Below are positions 35,627 to 43,990 of a stretch of DNA of 64,000 bases, piece by piece (the first letter of the stretch is position 1; each line of letters begins with the position of its first letter). A program made the translations under genes and the position numbers. Below the pieces are notes generated by a model that worked only from the letters and a program-made list of their open reading frames with translations, had not been told where the DNA came from and ran no database searches. Source of the stretch: Pseudoalteromonas prydzensis (GTDB lineage: Bacteria; Pseudomonadota; Gammaproteobacteria; Enterobacterales; Alteromonadaceae); the NCBI RefSeq assembly GCF_001661495.1, contig NZ_BDDT01000018.1:1-64000 (forward strand), written 5' to 3'.

Positions 35627-37619
35627 TTTTAATTAACTGTTGTTGTAATTCATGGATCTCATCGCGTACTGAGGCGGCTTTTTCAAACTCTAAATCACTC
35701 GCATACGCATGCATTTTGGTTTCGAGCTGTTTAATTTGCACTGCAATCTCTTTCGCACTCAACACTTGCTTAGATTCTTTGCGGATCAAGTGTAAATTAT
35801 CTTGCGGACCAGCACGTTCGCCCACATCCATAATGTCGGTGATCTTTTTCAGTAACGCTTGTGGCTCAAGACCATGCTTAATATTATAAGCATGTTGAAT
35901 ATCGCGACGACGCTGGGTTTCATCAATCGCTTTAGCCATCGATTTGGTAACTCTGTCACCGTATAAAATAGCGCGGCCATTTAAGTGACGAGCTGCACGA
36001 CCAATGGTTTGAATAAGTGCCCGAGCTGAGCGTAGAAAGCCTTCTTTATCCGCATCAAGTATAGCAACCAACGACACTTCTGGCATGTCTAAACCTTCTC
36101 GTAGTAAGTTAATACCTACTAACACGTCAAACACCCCAGCACGGAAATCTCGTATAATTTCAACCCGCTCAACAGTATCGATGTCTGAGTGCAAGTAACG
36201 TACTTTCACATCATGCTCAGATAAATAGTCTGTTAAGTCTTCAGCCATACGTTTGGTCAATGTGGTGACCAAGACACGTTCATCCAGTTCCACACGTTTA
36301 TAAATTTCGGATAATAAATCATCTACTTGCGTAGCGACTGGACGTACTTCAATTTGTGGATCGAGCAGCCCCGTTGGACGAATAACTTGCTCAGCAATGT
36401 CGTCACCACAACGCTCCAACTCAAAATCCCCTGGCGTAGCTGATACATAAATTGTTTGTGGGGCTATTGCTTCAAACTCTTCAAAGCGCAACGGCCGATT
36501 ATCCATCGCGGATGGCATCCGAAAGCCATATTCCACTAGGTTCTCTTTACGACTGCGGTCGCCTTTATACATAGCGCCGATTTGCGACACAGTAACGTGG
36601 GATTCATCAATAATCATTAATGCATCATCGGGCAAATAATCAAGCAAGGTTGGTGGCGGATCGCCCGGAGTACGGCCAGATAAATAGCGGCTGTAGTTTT
36701 CGATGCCAGAACAATAACCAAGCTCGGTCATCATTTCAATATCGTATTGCGTTCGCTGTGCAACGCGTTGCTCTTCAACGAGTTTATTAGCGCTAAGTAA
36801 CTGTGCTCGGCGATCTTTTAATTCTGCTTTGATATGCTCAACCGCATCAAGAATTTTCTCTCTGGGAGTGACATAGTGGGTTTTCGGGTAGATAGTGGCC
36901 CGCACAATGTGTTTTTCAACCGCGCCAGTGAGTGGATCAAAAATACTAAGCCGTTCGATTTCATCGTCAAACATTTCCACTCGTACTGCGAATGTGTCTG
37001 ACTCTGCAGGGAAAATATCCACCACTTCACCGCGCACTCGGTAAGTACCGCGGCTAAAATCAATGTCATTACGGGTATATTGGATCTCAGCTAAGCGGCG
37101 CAGCATATCCCGCTGATCAATTTTTTCACCAACTTTTAGCAACAGCATCATTTTCATATATGATTTGGGATCACCCAAACCATAAATAGCTGACACCGAT
37201 GCTACAATAATTGTGTCTCTGCGCTCTAGCAATGCTTTAGTAGCACTTAAACGCATTTGCTCTATATGCTCATTAATCGAGGCATCTTTCTCGATAAAAG
37301 TATCGCTGGCTACAACATACGCTTCTGGCTGATAGTAATCATAATACGAGACAAAATATTCCACCGCGTTATGCGGGAAAAATTCTTTCATTTCGCCGTA
37401 AAGCTGAGCTGCAAGGGTTTTATTGTGCGCCATGATGATCGTTGGACGATTCAAATCATTAATAATATTTGCCATGGTAAACGTTTTACCGGTGCCCGTA
37501 GCCCCCAGTAAAGTTTGATGAGCAAGCCCGGCCTCTAATCCCTCACATAATTGTGCAATCGCGGTGGGTTGATCCCCTGCGGGTTTAAATTTAGACACCA
37601 GTTGAAAATGGTCACTCAT
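35619..37619 (-). CDS. uvrB: Excinuclease ABC subunit B
   Basis: UvrB loads onto damaged DNA in nucleotide excision repair. The ATG at 37,619 overlaps the MATE stop as ATGA and follows AGGAG, giving 666 residues; a GTG three codons earlier is less likely. Helicase motifs are intact: [11 protein letters not shown], the beta-hairpin [18 protein letters not shown] and [14 protein letters not shown]. The C-terminal UVR domain ([28 protein letters not shown]) is present. Confidence 0.98.
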   Translation of the reverse strand: MSDHFQLVSKFKPAGDQPTAIAQLCEGLEAGLAHQTLLGATGTGKTFTMANIINDLNRPTIIMAHNKTLAAQLYGEMKEFFPHNAVEYFVSYYDYYQPEAYVVASDTFIEKDASINEHIEQMRLSATKALLERRDTIIVASVSAIYGLGDPKSYMKMMLLLKVGEKIDQRDMLRRLAEIQYTRNDIDFSRGTYRVRGEVVDIFPAESDTFAVRVEMFDDEIERLSIFDPLTGAVEKHIVRATIYPKTHYVTPREKILDAVEHIKAELKDRRAQLLSANKLVEEQRVAQRTQYDIEMMTELGYCSGIENYSRYLSGRTPGDPPPTLLDYLPDDALMIIDESHVTVSQIGAMYKGDRSRKENLVEYGFRMPSAMDNRPLRFEEFEAIAPQTIYVSATPGDFELERCGDDIAEQVIRPTGLLDPQIEVRPVATQVDDLLSEIYKRVELDERVLVTTLTKRMAEDLTDYLSEHDVKVRYLHSDIDTVERVEIIRDFRAGVFDVLVGINLLREGLDMPEVSLVAILDADKEGFLRSARALIQTIGRAARHLNGRAILYGDRVTKSMAKAIDETQRRRDIQHAYNIKHGLEPQALLKKITDIMDVGERAGPQDNLHLIRKESKQVLSAKEIAVQIKQLETKMHAYASDLEFEKAASVRDEIHELQQQLIKNA

Positions 37620-38995
37620 GCTTGGCACTCCTGTACAGCTTGGTTACTGATCATATTCAGTTCTTTCATAAACCATTTATATGCAACAATTGCAGTAAAT
37701 AAATTGCCCGCAGCAGCACCAATTAATAAACCCGGTAAACCGGCGTATACGTTACCAACGTAGGCAAATGGCACATAAAAAATAAACAGTCGGATCACAC
37801 TCAAAATTAACGCATTCATTGGTTTATGTAAGGCATTAAACGATGAGTTGGTTAAAATAATCACGCCTTGTAAACCGTAACTCAAAGGTAAAGTGAATAT
37901 AAATAAGGTGATCACATCAATTACTAATTGCTCTTTACCAAATAACTGGCTAATCACACCTGAAAATGCAATCAGCAGTAAATAAATAACAAACTGCCAA
38001 ATCATCACAAACTTTAATGTTGTTGTGTACGCATCTTTAACACGGCAAAGCTTACCAGCACCAAAGTTTTGACTAATAAACGGCGGTAACGTCATTGATA
38101 AAGCTAACACCACTAGGCTTGCAATTGATTCAATTCGGCTACCAACACCAAATGCAGCAACGGCTTCAGGCCCATGATACGCGACCATCGCAGTCATTAT
38201 CGCCATTGCAACCGGCGTTAACATGTTTGCGCCTGCCGCAGGTAAACCTATTTTTAATATTTTACGAATAGAGCTGAATGGTGTTTGGCTGTTTGCTTTT
38301 AAGCTTAATAAGCCTTTTTTTACCGCTAACAAATATAAAATGATAATTACCGCAACCGCCCAGGCAATAACACTGGCAATTGCTGCGCCTTGAATACCGA
38401 GCGCTGGGATCGGCCCAAAGCCAAAAATTAACATCGGATCGAGTACGGCATTAATAAGCCCCGCGCCCCCCATCACTATGCTGGGTGTTGTAGTGTCACC
38501 ACTGGCTCGCAACACAGAGTTTCCCACCATAGGTGTTATTAAAAAAATACTGCCTAAAAACCACACACTCATATACTCGTGGATCAACGGTAGTACAGCA
38601 TCCCCTGCACCTAACAACTTAAAAATAGGTGTAATAAGTAGATAGCCAAATAAAGACAAGCACAGCACCATTACTACAGCAACTAATAGGGCCATACTGG
38701 CGTCAAACCGTGCTTCTTCAATCTTATTACTGCCAAGGGCTTTAGCAATCACCGCTGAGGTACCAATACCCAAACCAATTGCAAGGCTTATCACGGTAAA
38801 AGTAACAGGAAACGTAAAGCTAACCGCGGCCAATGGCTCGGTGCCCAGTAAACTAATAAAAAATGTATCAACAATATTGAACATCATTAAGGTGATCATC
38901 CCAAAAATCATCGGGATCGTCATTTTCTTCAGTGTTGGCACTATCGGGGCATTTAATAAATCGGGAGCTGTGTTTGTCTGCAAAGTTGCGCGCAT
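37616..38995 (-). CDS. MATE-family efflux transporter
   Basis: This 459-residue protein has twelve membrane spans in two repeats, typical of MATE drug/sodium antiporters. The first begins [19 protein letters not shown] and the second near residue 235 ([16 protein letters not shown]). It is the first gene of a four-gene overlapping operon with uvrB; the linkage may be chance or shared damage response, which cannot be told. A TATAAT near 39,070 on the minus strand is a candidate -10 box with a poor -35. Substrate unknown. Confidence 0.9.
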   Translation of the reverse strand: MRATLQTNTAPDLLNAPIVPTLKKMTIPMIFGMITLMMFNIVDTFFISLLGTEPLAAVSFTFPVTFTVISLAIGLGIGTSAVIAKALGSNKIEEARFDASMALLVAVVMVLCLSLFGYLLITPIFKLLGAGDAVLPLIHEYMSVWFLGSIFLITPMVGNSVLRASGDTTTPSIVMGGAGLINAVLDPMLIFGFGPIPALGIQGAAIASVIAWAVAVIIILYLLAVKKGLLSLKANSQTPFSSIRKILKIGLPAAGANMLTPVAMAIMTAMVAYHGPEAVAAFGVGSRIESIASLVVLALSMTLPPFISQNFGAGKLCRVKDAYTTTLKFVMIWQFVIYLLLIAFSGVISQLFGKEQLVIDVITLFIFTLPLSYGLQGVIILTNSSFNALHKPMNALILSVIRLFIFYVPFAYVGNVYAGLPGLLIGAAAGNLFTAIVAYKWFMKELNMISNQAVQECQA

Positions 38996-39407
38996 GGGAA
39001 TAAATAAACCTCTTTTATTAAGCGTGGTATTTTAAAGCATCAAGGCTTTGCAAGCCACGCATTTATCAAGTGATTATAAATTGCTGACAAAAACGCCTAA
39101 AAAATAATAGAAAAGTGTTCTTTTTAGGTGCTTAGTGACAATTTCACTTCGAACACCCACTAAAAACAATAAAAATACATTTTTATTACCTTTATCACAA
39201 AAACATCGCGGCTGGCGCTGCATTTTTACACAAAATTTGCGTTAATCGAATCGTCACGAATAAATTTACTTATCAACCACACTCCTTTCAGCTTATTTTT
39301 ACAAGTTGTTGTTTTAAAATAAGATAAAAAAACTGTTTTAAATGCTTGATATCCTCACAGCACCCTAAAAACATGGGTCTGCCAACGTTCTTAAAGTTTC
39401 ATAAACA

Positions 39408-39436
39408 GAGTTATCCACAGAAACCGTGGATAACTC
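39408..39436. repeat. Perfect 11-bp inverted repeat containing a DnaA-box-like sequence
   Basis: GAGTTATCCAC and GTGGATAACTC flank AGAAACC. The left arm with the following A contains TTATCCACA, the consensus DnaA box. It could be a replication-protein or recombinase site, a hairpin, or part of the phage end. Confidence 0.6.
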
Positions 39437-39616
39437 TTCCAAAGCCGCGTTAATAAAGGCCTACAAAGGGGCGACTTGAACAGCCGTGTGATAAAGTTGG
39501 CAAATACTAACTTTAGATAATTTGACTCAAACAGCTCAGAAAACATACTTAGCCCCTGTACCTGTAGCCGACGACCAAATTTGATAATTAGCACGGGTTT
39601 AAATGATAATTCTTTT

Positions 39617-39651
39617 TTTATCACTTATACCGCGCGGTCTAAGGTGATAAA
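39617..39651. repeat. Operator-like dyad (TTTATCAC...GTGATAAA)
   Basis: The arms TTTATCACTTA and TAAGGTGATAAA match with one inserted base around a central palindrome ACCGCGCGGT (39,629-39,638). It lies just outside the terminator of the last prophage gene. An operator or a transposase/regulator site is possible. Confidence 0.6.
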
Positions 39652-39662
39652 CGGTGTTCAAT

Positions 39663-39690
39663 AAAAAAGCAGCTTTCGCTGCTTTTTTAT
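39663..39690 (-). terminator. Terminator at the end of the prophage right-end genes
   Basis: AAAAAAGCAGC and GCTGCTTTTTT pair around TTTC at 39,663-39,688. T- and A-runs on both sides make it bidirectional. The stop codon of the 125-residue gene lies within its edge. Confidence 0.92.
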
Positions 39691-40064
39691 TCGGTGGTAG
39701 TCTTTGCCAACTTGAGTAGTGCTGAAATAGGTTGTGATAGGTCTTCTCCTGTCTCATATTGCCTGTCTATGAGCTCCTCAGCGCCTCTAATCAACTCGAT
39801 GAACTCACCGTGAGGGTTATTAGTAAAGTGCTTTAAATGGGACGTACGGCTCGCCAATTTACGATTACGTACTAAATCTACAATATCCTTTGGCACACCT
39901 TCTTGACTTAATAAACTGCATAACTCTGATAACGATTCATCAGTAATTTTTTGCAAATGCCTCTCGGGTATTTTTACCATAGCCTCTAGCATATAGAAAC
40001 GATACGAGAAGACACCTAAAGCGACAATGCCGCAAAGCAACAACAATACAATAAGAACATCCAT
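39687..40064 (-). CDS. Right-end accessory protein, single membrane span (125 residues)
   Basis: The protein has one N-terminal span (VLIVLLLLCGIVALGVFSYRF) and a soluble, charged tail of about 100 residues with no recognised motif. Its ribosome site AAGG lies before the ATG. The gene start overlaps the end of the preceding membrane-protein gene by 49 bases, an unusually long overlap. With its two upstream neighbours it forms a block at the prophage right end, a usual place for non-essential 'moron' genes that alter the host. I do not recognise the family. Confidence 0.65.
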   Translation of the reverse strand: MDVLIVLLLLCGIVALGVFSYRFYMLEAMVKIPERHLQKITDESLSELCSLLSQEGVPKDIVDLVRNRKLASRTSHLKHFTNNPHGEFIELIRGAEELIDRQYETGEDLSQPISALLKLAKTTTE

Positions 40065-40588
40065 ACTACATTACCTTTTAACTTGCCTCGGGATATCAAA
40101 ACCAACGCTAAGAACAGCAAATTAGCATTAATCCCTATGCTGTATAAATCCCATAGTAGCCAGCTATCTTCACCATACTCGTTAGGGCTACTATCAAAAT
40201 TTAGTGCAACGATGTTGCGATCAATAAACATTAAGGTGTTTAAAAGTGCGTTTACGGCCATCGTAATAAACACCAATTTAACTTGTTCGCTAAACAAAAC
40301 ACCAAATAACCAATGAAAACCTATTACTGCAAACGCTTGAAATAGCGAGAATATTGCCCACACTAAGTACCAATAATAAATCTGGTCATCGATGAGCAGT
40401 AAACTCAACACATTGCTGTGCAAGTAATCACCCAAAGCTAGCCCAGCAGACATAACTCCTGCGGAAATGGCGATCGAGAAACTTTTAGGTTTTAGGTAAA
40501 TAGCCAATATGAACGCGAATATAAAAGCGATTAACTCAAGCTTATTAAGTGAGTAGCTTAAAATCACATCAATAATTGGCAGCTCCAT
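40016..40588 (-). CDS. Right-end accessory polytopic membrane protein (190 residues)
   Basis: About five to six hydrophobic spans can be drawn: LIAFIFAFILAIYL, FSIAISAGVMSAGLALG, WYLVWAIFSLFQAFAVIGF, LVFITMAVNALL, LLFLALVLI and VVWMFLLYCCCFAALSL. The start ATG shares a base with the stop of the 58-residue gene (TAATG), so they are translated together. No known family. Superinfection exclusion is a reasonable hypothesis for a membrane protein in this place, but only from context. Confidence 0.7.
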   Translation of the reverse strand: MELPIIDVILSYSLNKLELIAFIFAFILAIYLKPKSFSIAISAGVMSAGLALGDYLHSNVLSLLLIDDQIYYWYLVWAIFSLFQAFAVIGFHWLFGVLFSEQVKLVFITMAVNALLNTLMFIDRNIVALNFDSSPNEYGEDSWLLWDLYSIGINANLLFLALVLISRGKLKGNVVWMFLLYCCCFAALSL

Positions 40589-40764
40589 TATCGAGGTTTT
40601 TTATCTTTAATTGGGTGTCCACCGCCGCCGTTCATTAGTTTCATTTCTGACTCTAAAGCAGCTGCAAAGTCAACTTTCTGATCCGTTGTTGGTTTTACTG
40701 GTTGTTTATCAACCCGTTTTAATTCATTTGTATTAGATAGGTTGATTGAATTATCAATTTTCAT
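40588..40764 (-). CDS. Small hydrophilic protein (58 residues), first of the right-end block
   Basis: The frame starts MKIDNSINLSNTNELKRVD, ends GGGGHPIKDKKPR, and has GGAG at eight bases before the ATG. It is soluble and charged, with a glycine run near the end. It overlaps the polytopic protein gene by TAATG. It is probably a real gene because of the strong ribosome site and the coupling. Function unknown; an adaptor or partner for the membrane proteins is possible. Confidence 0.6.
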   Translation of the reverse strand: MKIDNSINLSNTNELKRVDKQPVKPTTDQKVDFAAALESEMKLMNGGGGHPIKDKKPR

Positions 40765-40840
40765 ATTTAAACTCCTTTATTATTAAATATGGCCGCAAAA
40801 TCTACATTACAGTTTCCATTTTTACAACAACCTCGTAAAT

Positions 40841-41065
40841 TTACACTTCAATTTCAGTAAAAGGTAGTAGAGGTGCAGCACCTACTATGCGCCCATTCTC
40901 TACGTATACCGCGCCTGTTTGAACGCTATCACCTAGTACTACGCTTTGGCTGCTGTCGCTATACTCGACTAAGGTTGTGCCGTTTGTGTTTACTGAGACG
41001 ATGGTTGCTATTGTGCGTTGGGTTTTATCGAGTACTGAGCCGAGTCTGTTTAGTGTGTTAGACAT
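40841..41065 (-). CDS. Small phage protein, probable tail-associated (74 residues)
   Basis: This 74-residue protein begins MSNTLNRLGSVLDKTQRT and contains several beta-type stretches (TIATIVSVNTNGTTLVEY, SVQTGAVYVENGRIVGAAP). It overlaps the 581-residue tail gene by 8 bases and follows it, so it is part of the tail operon. I do not recognise a family. It could be a small tip or baseplate component. Confidence 0.7.
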   Translation of the reverse strand: MSNTLNRLGSVLDKTQRTIATIVSVNTNGTTLVEYSDSSQSVVLGDSVQTGAVYVENGRIVGAAPLLPFTEIEV

Positions 41066-42803
41066 TGCTTACCACCTGTATTGTTTGGCTAACTGTAATA
41101 GCGCCTTGGTCACTGATACTTGCGTTAATTGTCATGCTGTCGCACGTCGCTTTAAATACTGAATCGGTGTAAGTGATACCAACTAACATACCTGGGCGAA
41201 TTGGCGGTAAGTCGTCTAAAAGCTTGGTTCTGATCGTTGTATTTTGTTTCTTACCGCTGTTAGCCAGCTCACACGTTCCGCGCTGGCGAGCAGCTTGGTT
41301 GTGGGTGATTAGTGTGTCTACGACATCATTGGCAAACTGATCGCCAAGTGTACCCGCACGTTTGATTTTACACGCTACGCCTTGCTGCTCACCTCGTACA
41401 AATACTGCGTTATGCTCTTGGTTGATGGTTTGGCTAGTGCTGTGCTCAAGTATGATTGAATCGTTAAGTATTACGTCACAAATTGCATTGGCTGTGTCCC
41501 ACGGCATTACGGGCCATGCTGGGACGACTGAGACAGTTTTAGTTGCGTCGTTAATATCGAGTATTGCGCCGACTGACTTAGCCACACTTAACAGTGCCGC
41601 AGCTGGGGTTAAATTGGTGTAGGTAAATGCGCCTGTAGGAATTGGGTAATCAATCATTTTATTATCGAGTGACCACCCCGTATTAACGAGTATGTCAGAC
41701 ATTATCCCCGCCAGTGTTTTAGCGGTTGGGTTGGCGTAGTTTGTAGCGCGAGCGTAAGGGTTAGATAGTAACGCAAAACGACTGCGACAACTTGCGCTGT
41801 AGCTTTGATTAGCAAAGCGGTTGCTAGTGCTTGGCTGCTCACAAATTACATAAAAGTCATAGCCATTTATTGAGATTTTAAGCTCTTGGCCCAGGGCGCG
41901 TTCAAAGTCGATACGTGAGCAAAATTTAATATTAGCTGTTGCGCTAAATTGGCCGCGAGATATAGAGTAATTAACGCTGTTGATTAGTATTTTTAAATCG
42001 TCTGAAACACGCACACAATTAATGGTTGGCTGCATGATGTATGTATTCCTAATTTGTGGCTCTATGGGGATTTTTCTATCAATGGTTGGTACGTCATCAT
42101 CACCGCGAACAAGTCCGCCCGGTAAACCCCAGTAACACACTTTATCGGGGTTGTTAAAACGCATAACTAAGCGCCCACTGTTTACCCTTGCTGGCGCTGT
42201 GAACTCTAAATTCACATAGCCTTTAAACGGATGATTACGCCAATAGCAAATATATTCTTTATCGGTTTCACCGTAGTGTATTACCAGCTCACTTGACTCT
42301 AAAAGTGGCTTTACATGCCAATGCATCTCACGCGCTGTTTTGAGCAATTCTGAGCTGTTCCAAAGCGCTTTAAGCTCGGTTTGCTCAAAATCTAACTGAG
42401 TTAACCAGTTAAAATCCTTTTCGTTATATTCAATTGCTGTGATGATTTTATAAGGCATTTGAATAACGTTTGATAAATAGCCGCTGTTGCCCCATGTAAC
42501 GCTATTTTGTGCTGTGACTAATGCGGTGGTTTTCCAGTCAAAACCAAATGCCACAGGGACTAATTCAGCGTTGCTAAAAGCAGTTTCAAACTCGGTTTTA
42601 ACAGATTCTGTTTGCCATGCTAGCGCTTTACCTTGCGTGATTAATGGTGGGTTTAACCAGTTTAAATCCAACTCGGTACCAATATTCGCTTGCAAAAACG
42701 GTAGCGTTGGATCAACTGGCCCAGTGTCATCATGTAAACCAAAACGCATAAGCACAGGACTTATAAGGTTTTCTTTCAGCGCTGTGAATTTTAATATTGA
42801 CAT
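41058..42803 (-). CDS. Phage tail tip/baseplate-type structural protein (581 residues)
   Basis: The product is soluble with no membrane span. Its last third (QTINQEHNAVFVRGEQQGV, TIRTKLLDDLPPIRPGMLVGITYTDSVF, then SISDQGAITVSQTIQVVSNV) resembles the hub-like modules of siphovirus tail-tip proteins that use an LysM- or OB-type fold. In transposable siphophages a large hub gene occupies this place. It is coupled to the next gene. Specific role (hub, receptor contact) is inferred from position. Confidence 0.7.
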   Translation of the reverse strand: MSILKFTALKENLISPVLMRFGLHDDTGPVDPTLPFLQANIGTELDLNWLNPPLITQGKALAWQTESVKTEFETAFSNAELVPVAFGFDWKTTALVTAQNSVTWGNSGYLSNVIQMPYKIITAIEYNEKDFNWLTQLDFEQTELKALWNSSELLKTAREMHWHVKPLLESSELVIHYGETDKEYICYWRNHPFKGYVNLEFTAPARVNSGRLVMRFNNPDKVCYWGLPGGLVRGDDDVPTIDRKIPIEPQIRNTYIMQPTINCVRVSDDLKILINSVNYSISRGQFSATANIKFCSRIDFERALGQELKISINGYDFYVICEQPSTSNRFANQSYSASCRSRFALLSNPYARATNYANPTAKTLAGIMSDILVNTGWSLDNKMIDYPIPTGAFTYTNLTPAAALLSVAKSVGAILDINDATKTVSVVPAWPVMPWDTANAICDVILNDSIILEHSTSQTINQEHNAVFVRGEQQGVACKIKRAGTLGDQFANDVVDTLITHNQAARQRGTCELANSGKKQNTTIRTKLLDDLPPIRPGMLVGITYTDSVFKATCDSMTINASISDQGAITVSQTIQVVSNV

Positions 42804-42821
42804 ACAGTTTTTTTCATTAAG

Positions 42822-43127
42822 CTAATTAGCTATTTGATATGACTTCACGACTGGCTCAACCTCATCTATCACAGCAGGCATATAACCACCCGTTCTATCG
42901 AAAGCCATTATAATAATCGCGTTTTGGCTCTTAGCATTTAATTTAAACTTGCCAGCCGAATCAGTCATAGTGAAACTTTCGAAAATAAACGATGACTTAT
43001 CTAACAGCCCAATCAACTGATTTTGACTTGCTGTATCATCTGAATTTTTTAGATCACCTTTGATTTCAAATGTACTTAACACCGATGAAAGTTCAAACGT
43101 TTGTGATAATGTTTTAGATAAGTCCAT
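42822..43127 (-). CDS. Small phage tail protein (101 residues)
   Basis: The start at 43,127 is preferred because it forms TAATG with the stop of the previous gene; an ATG five codons upstream is less likely. The 101-residue product has an Ig- or carboxypeptidase-regulatory-like stretch (FESFTMTDSAGKFKLNAKS, IIIMAFDRTGGYMPAVIDEV). It may be a tail accessory or decoration. A+T content is higher than in its neighbours. Confidence 0.65.
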   Translation of the reverse strand: MDLSKTLSQTFELSSVLSTFEIKGDLKNSDDTASQNQLIGLLDKSSFIFESFTMTDSAGKFKLNAKSQNAIIIMAFDRTGGYMPAVIDEVEPVVKSYQIAN

Positions 43128-43987
43128 TATGATAATTTCCATCGAAGTGAGTTAAAAAATAGATAGCCATCTATAACTGAATAATTCTCAGGTATATCTA
43201 TTGAGCTATTGTATATATATGGTGACTCAGTATTAGGAAGTCTTCCGACTAGCTGGCTAGATTCATTTTTAAATACTAGGTCAAGCCAAATTTTTCTGGT
43301 TAATGCTTGGGGATTGAGTTGTTTTTCCAAAGGAGTAGTTGGAGATATTGTATTTAAAATGCCAGTAGCCATTGTGTTTGGATCTAGCAATATTGGAACT
43401 TTAACTTTTCTGCTGAAATAAGATGTACCCGGCCTTAATAACTGAATACAATCATTGTCAAACCAATATGGATTATATCCAATAAGCGTATAAGCCATAT
43501 CAAACCCAGCGCAGTCTAAACGACCGATAAATGATGCTGCCGAGTTATTTGATCCAACTCCTGTTTGCAATAGGTAAAACCATTCGCTAGTAGCAATTAA
43601 ACACCATGTTGCTCCTCTTTTATCTAAGAACTGATTAGCTCCTTTATTTTCTGATATCCTTCCAGTCCAATCTTCGTAGTGAATAGAGCTAACAGGTGTT
43701 TCTATATCAGTCCATCCATCAATTGCGCCAATCATTGCTGCTTTACTTGTCAAATAGCTATTTCTAGCATCATCATAAAGCAAATAATACCAGTTCTGAC
43801 TCGCGGGACTAAATATCATATTATTACTATCAGCTGAGATTTCATTAACTACCCAGCCTGCACCTAGTTTTTCACCATAACCATCGACTAAACACTTTTT
43901 TAATAACTGCAACATAGAGCCATTGTTTAAATCTAGCTGCGGTGCGCCGGGGTCGTCCCATCTATAAACTGTAACTGCTTGAGGCAT
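43127..43987 (-). CDS. Phage tail-tip or receptor-binding protein (286 residues)
   Basis: This 286-residue protein begins MPQAVTVYRWDDPGAPQLD, a start shared with minor tail proteins of Mu-like siphophages. It has no repeats or collagen segments, and many aromatic and asparagine residues (WYYLLYDDARNSYL, YNPYWFDND). Its A+T-rich codon use contrasts with the gene before it, as expected of exchangeable host-contact proteins. It lies 4 bases after the 712-residue tail gene. Confidence 0.65.
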   Translation of the reverse strand: MPQAVTVYRWDDPGAPQLDLNNGSMLQLLKKCLVDGYGEKLGAGWVVNEISADSNNMIFSPASQNWYYLLYDDARNSYLTSKAAMIGAIDGWTDIETPVSSIHYEDWTGRISENKGANQFLDKRGATWCLIATSEWFYLLQTGVGSNNSAASFIGRLDCAGFDMAYTLIGYNPYWFDNDCIQLLRPGTSYFSRKVKVPILLDPNTMATGILNTISPTTPLEKQLNPQALTRKIWLDLVFKNESSQLVGRLPNTESPYIYNSSIDIPENYSVIDGYLFFNSLRWKLS

Positions 43988-43990
43988 AAT

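Larger units (their letters stand above)
38996..39686. other. Intergenic region containing the probable prophage-host boundary
   Basis: No credible protein is encoded; a 77-codon frame at 39,391-39,624 has unnatural composition and overlaps repeats. The prophage right terminus should lie here, but Mu-like ends (TG...CA with a short target duplication) cannot be fixed without the other end. Notable are a perfect palindrome at 39,408-39,436 and a long dyad at 39,617-39,651. Confidence 0.5.

Noticed and set aside
39391-39624. 77-codon open frame on the minus strand between MATE gene and prophage
   Set aside because: It spans a palindrome and the dyad edge, lacks a ribosome site, and has no recognisable protein features.
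38996-39686. Exact prophage attachment end (TG/CA with five-base duplication)
   Set aside because: The left end is outside the window, so neither the duplication nor the terminal sequence can be checked.
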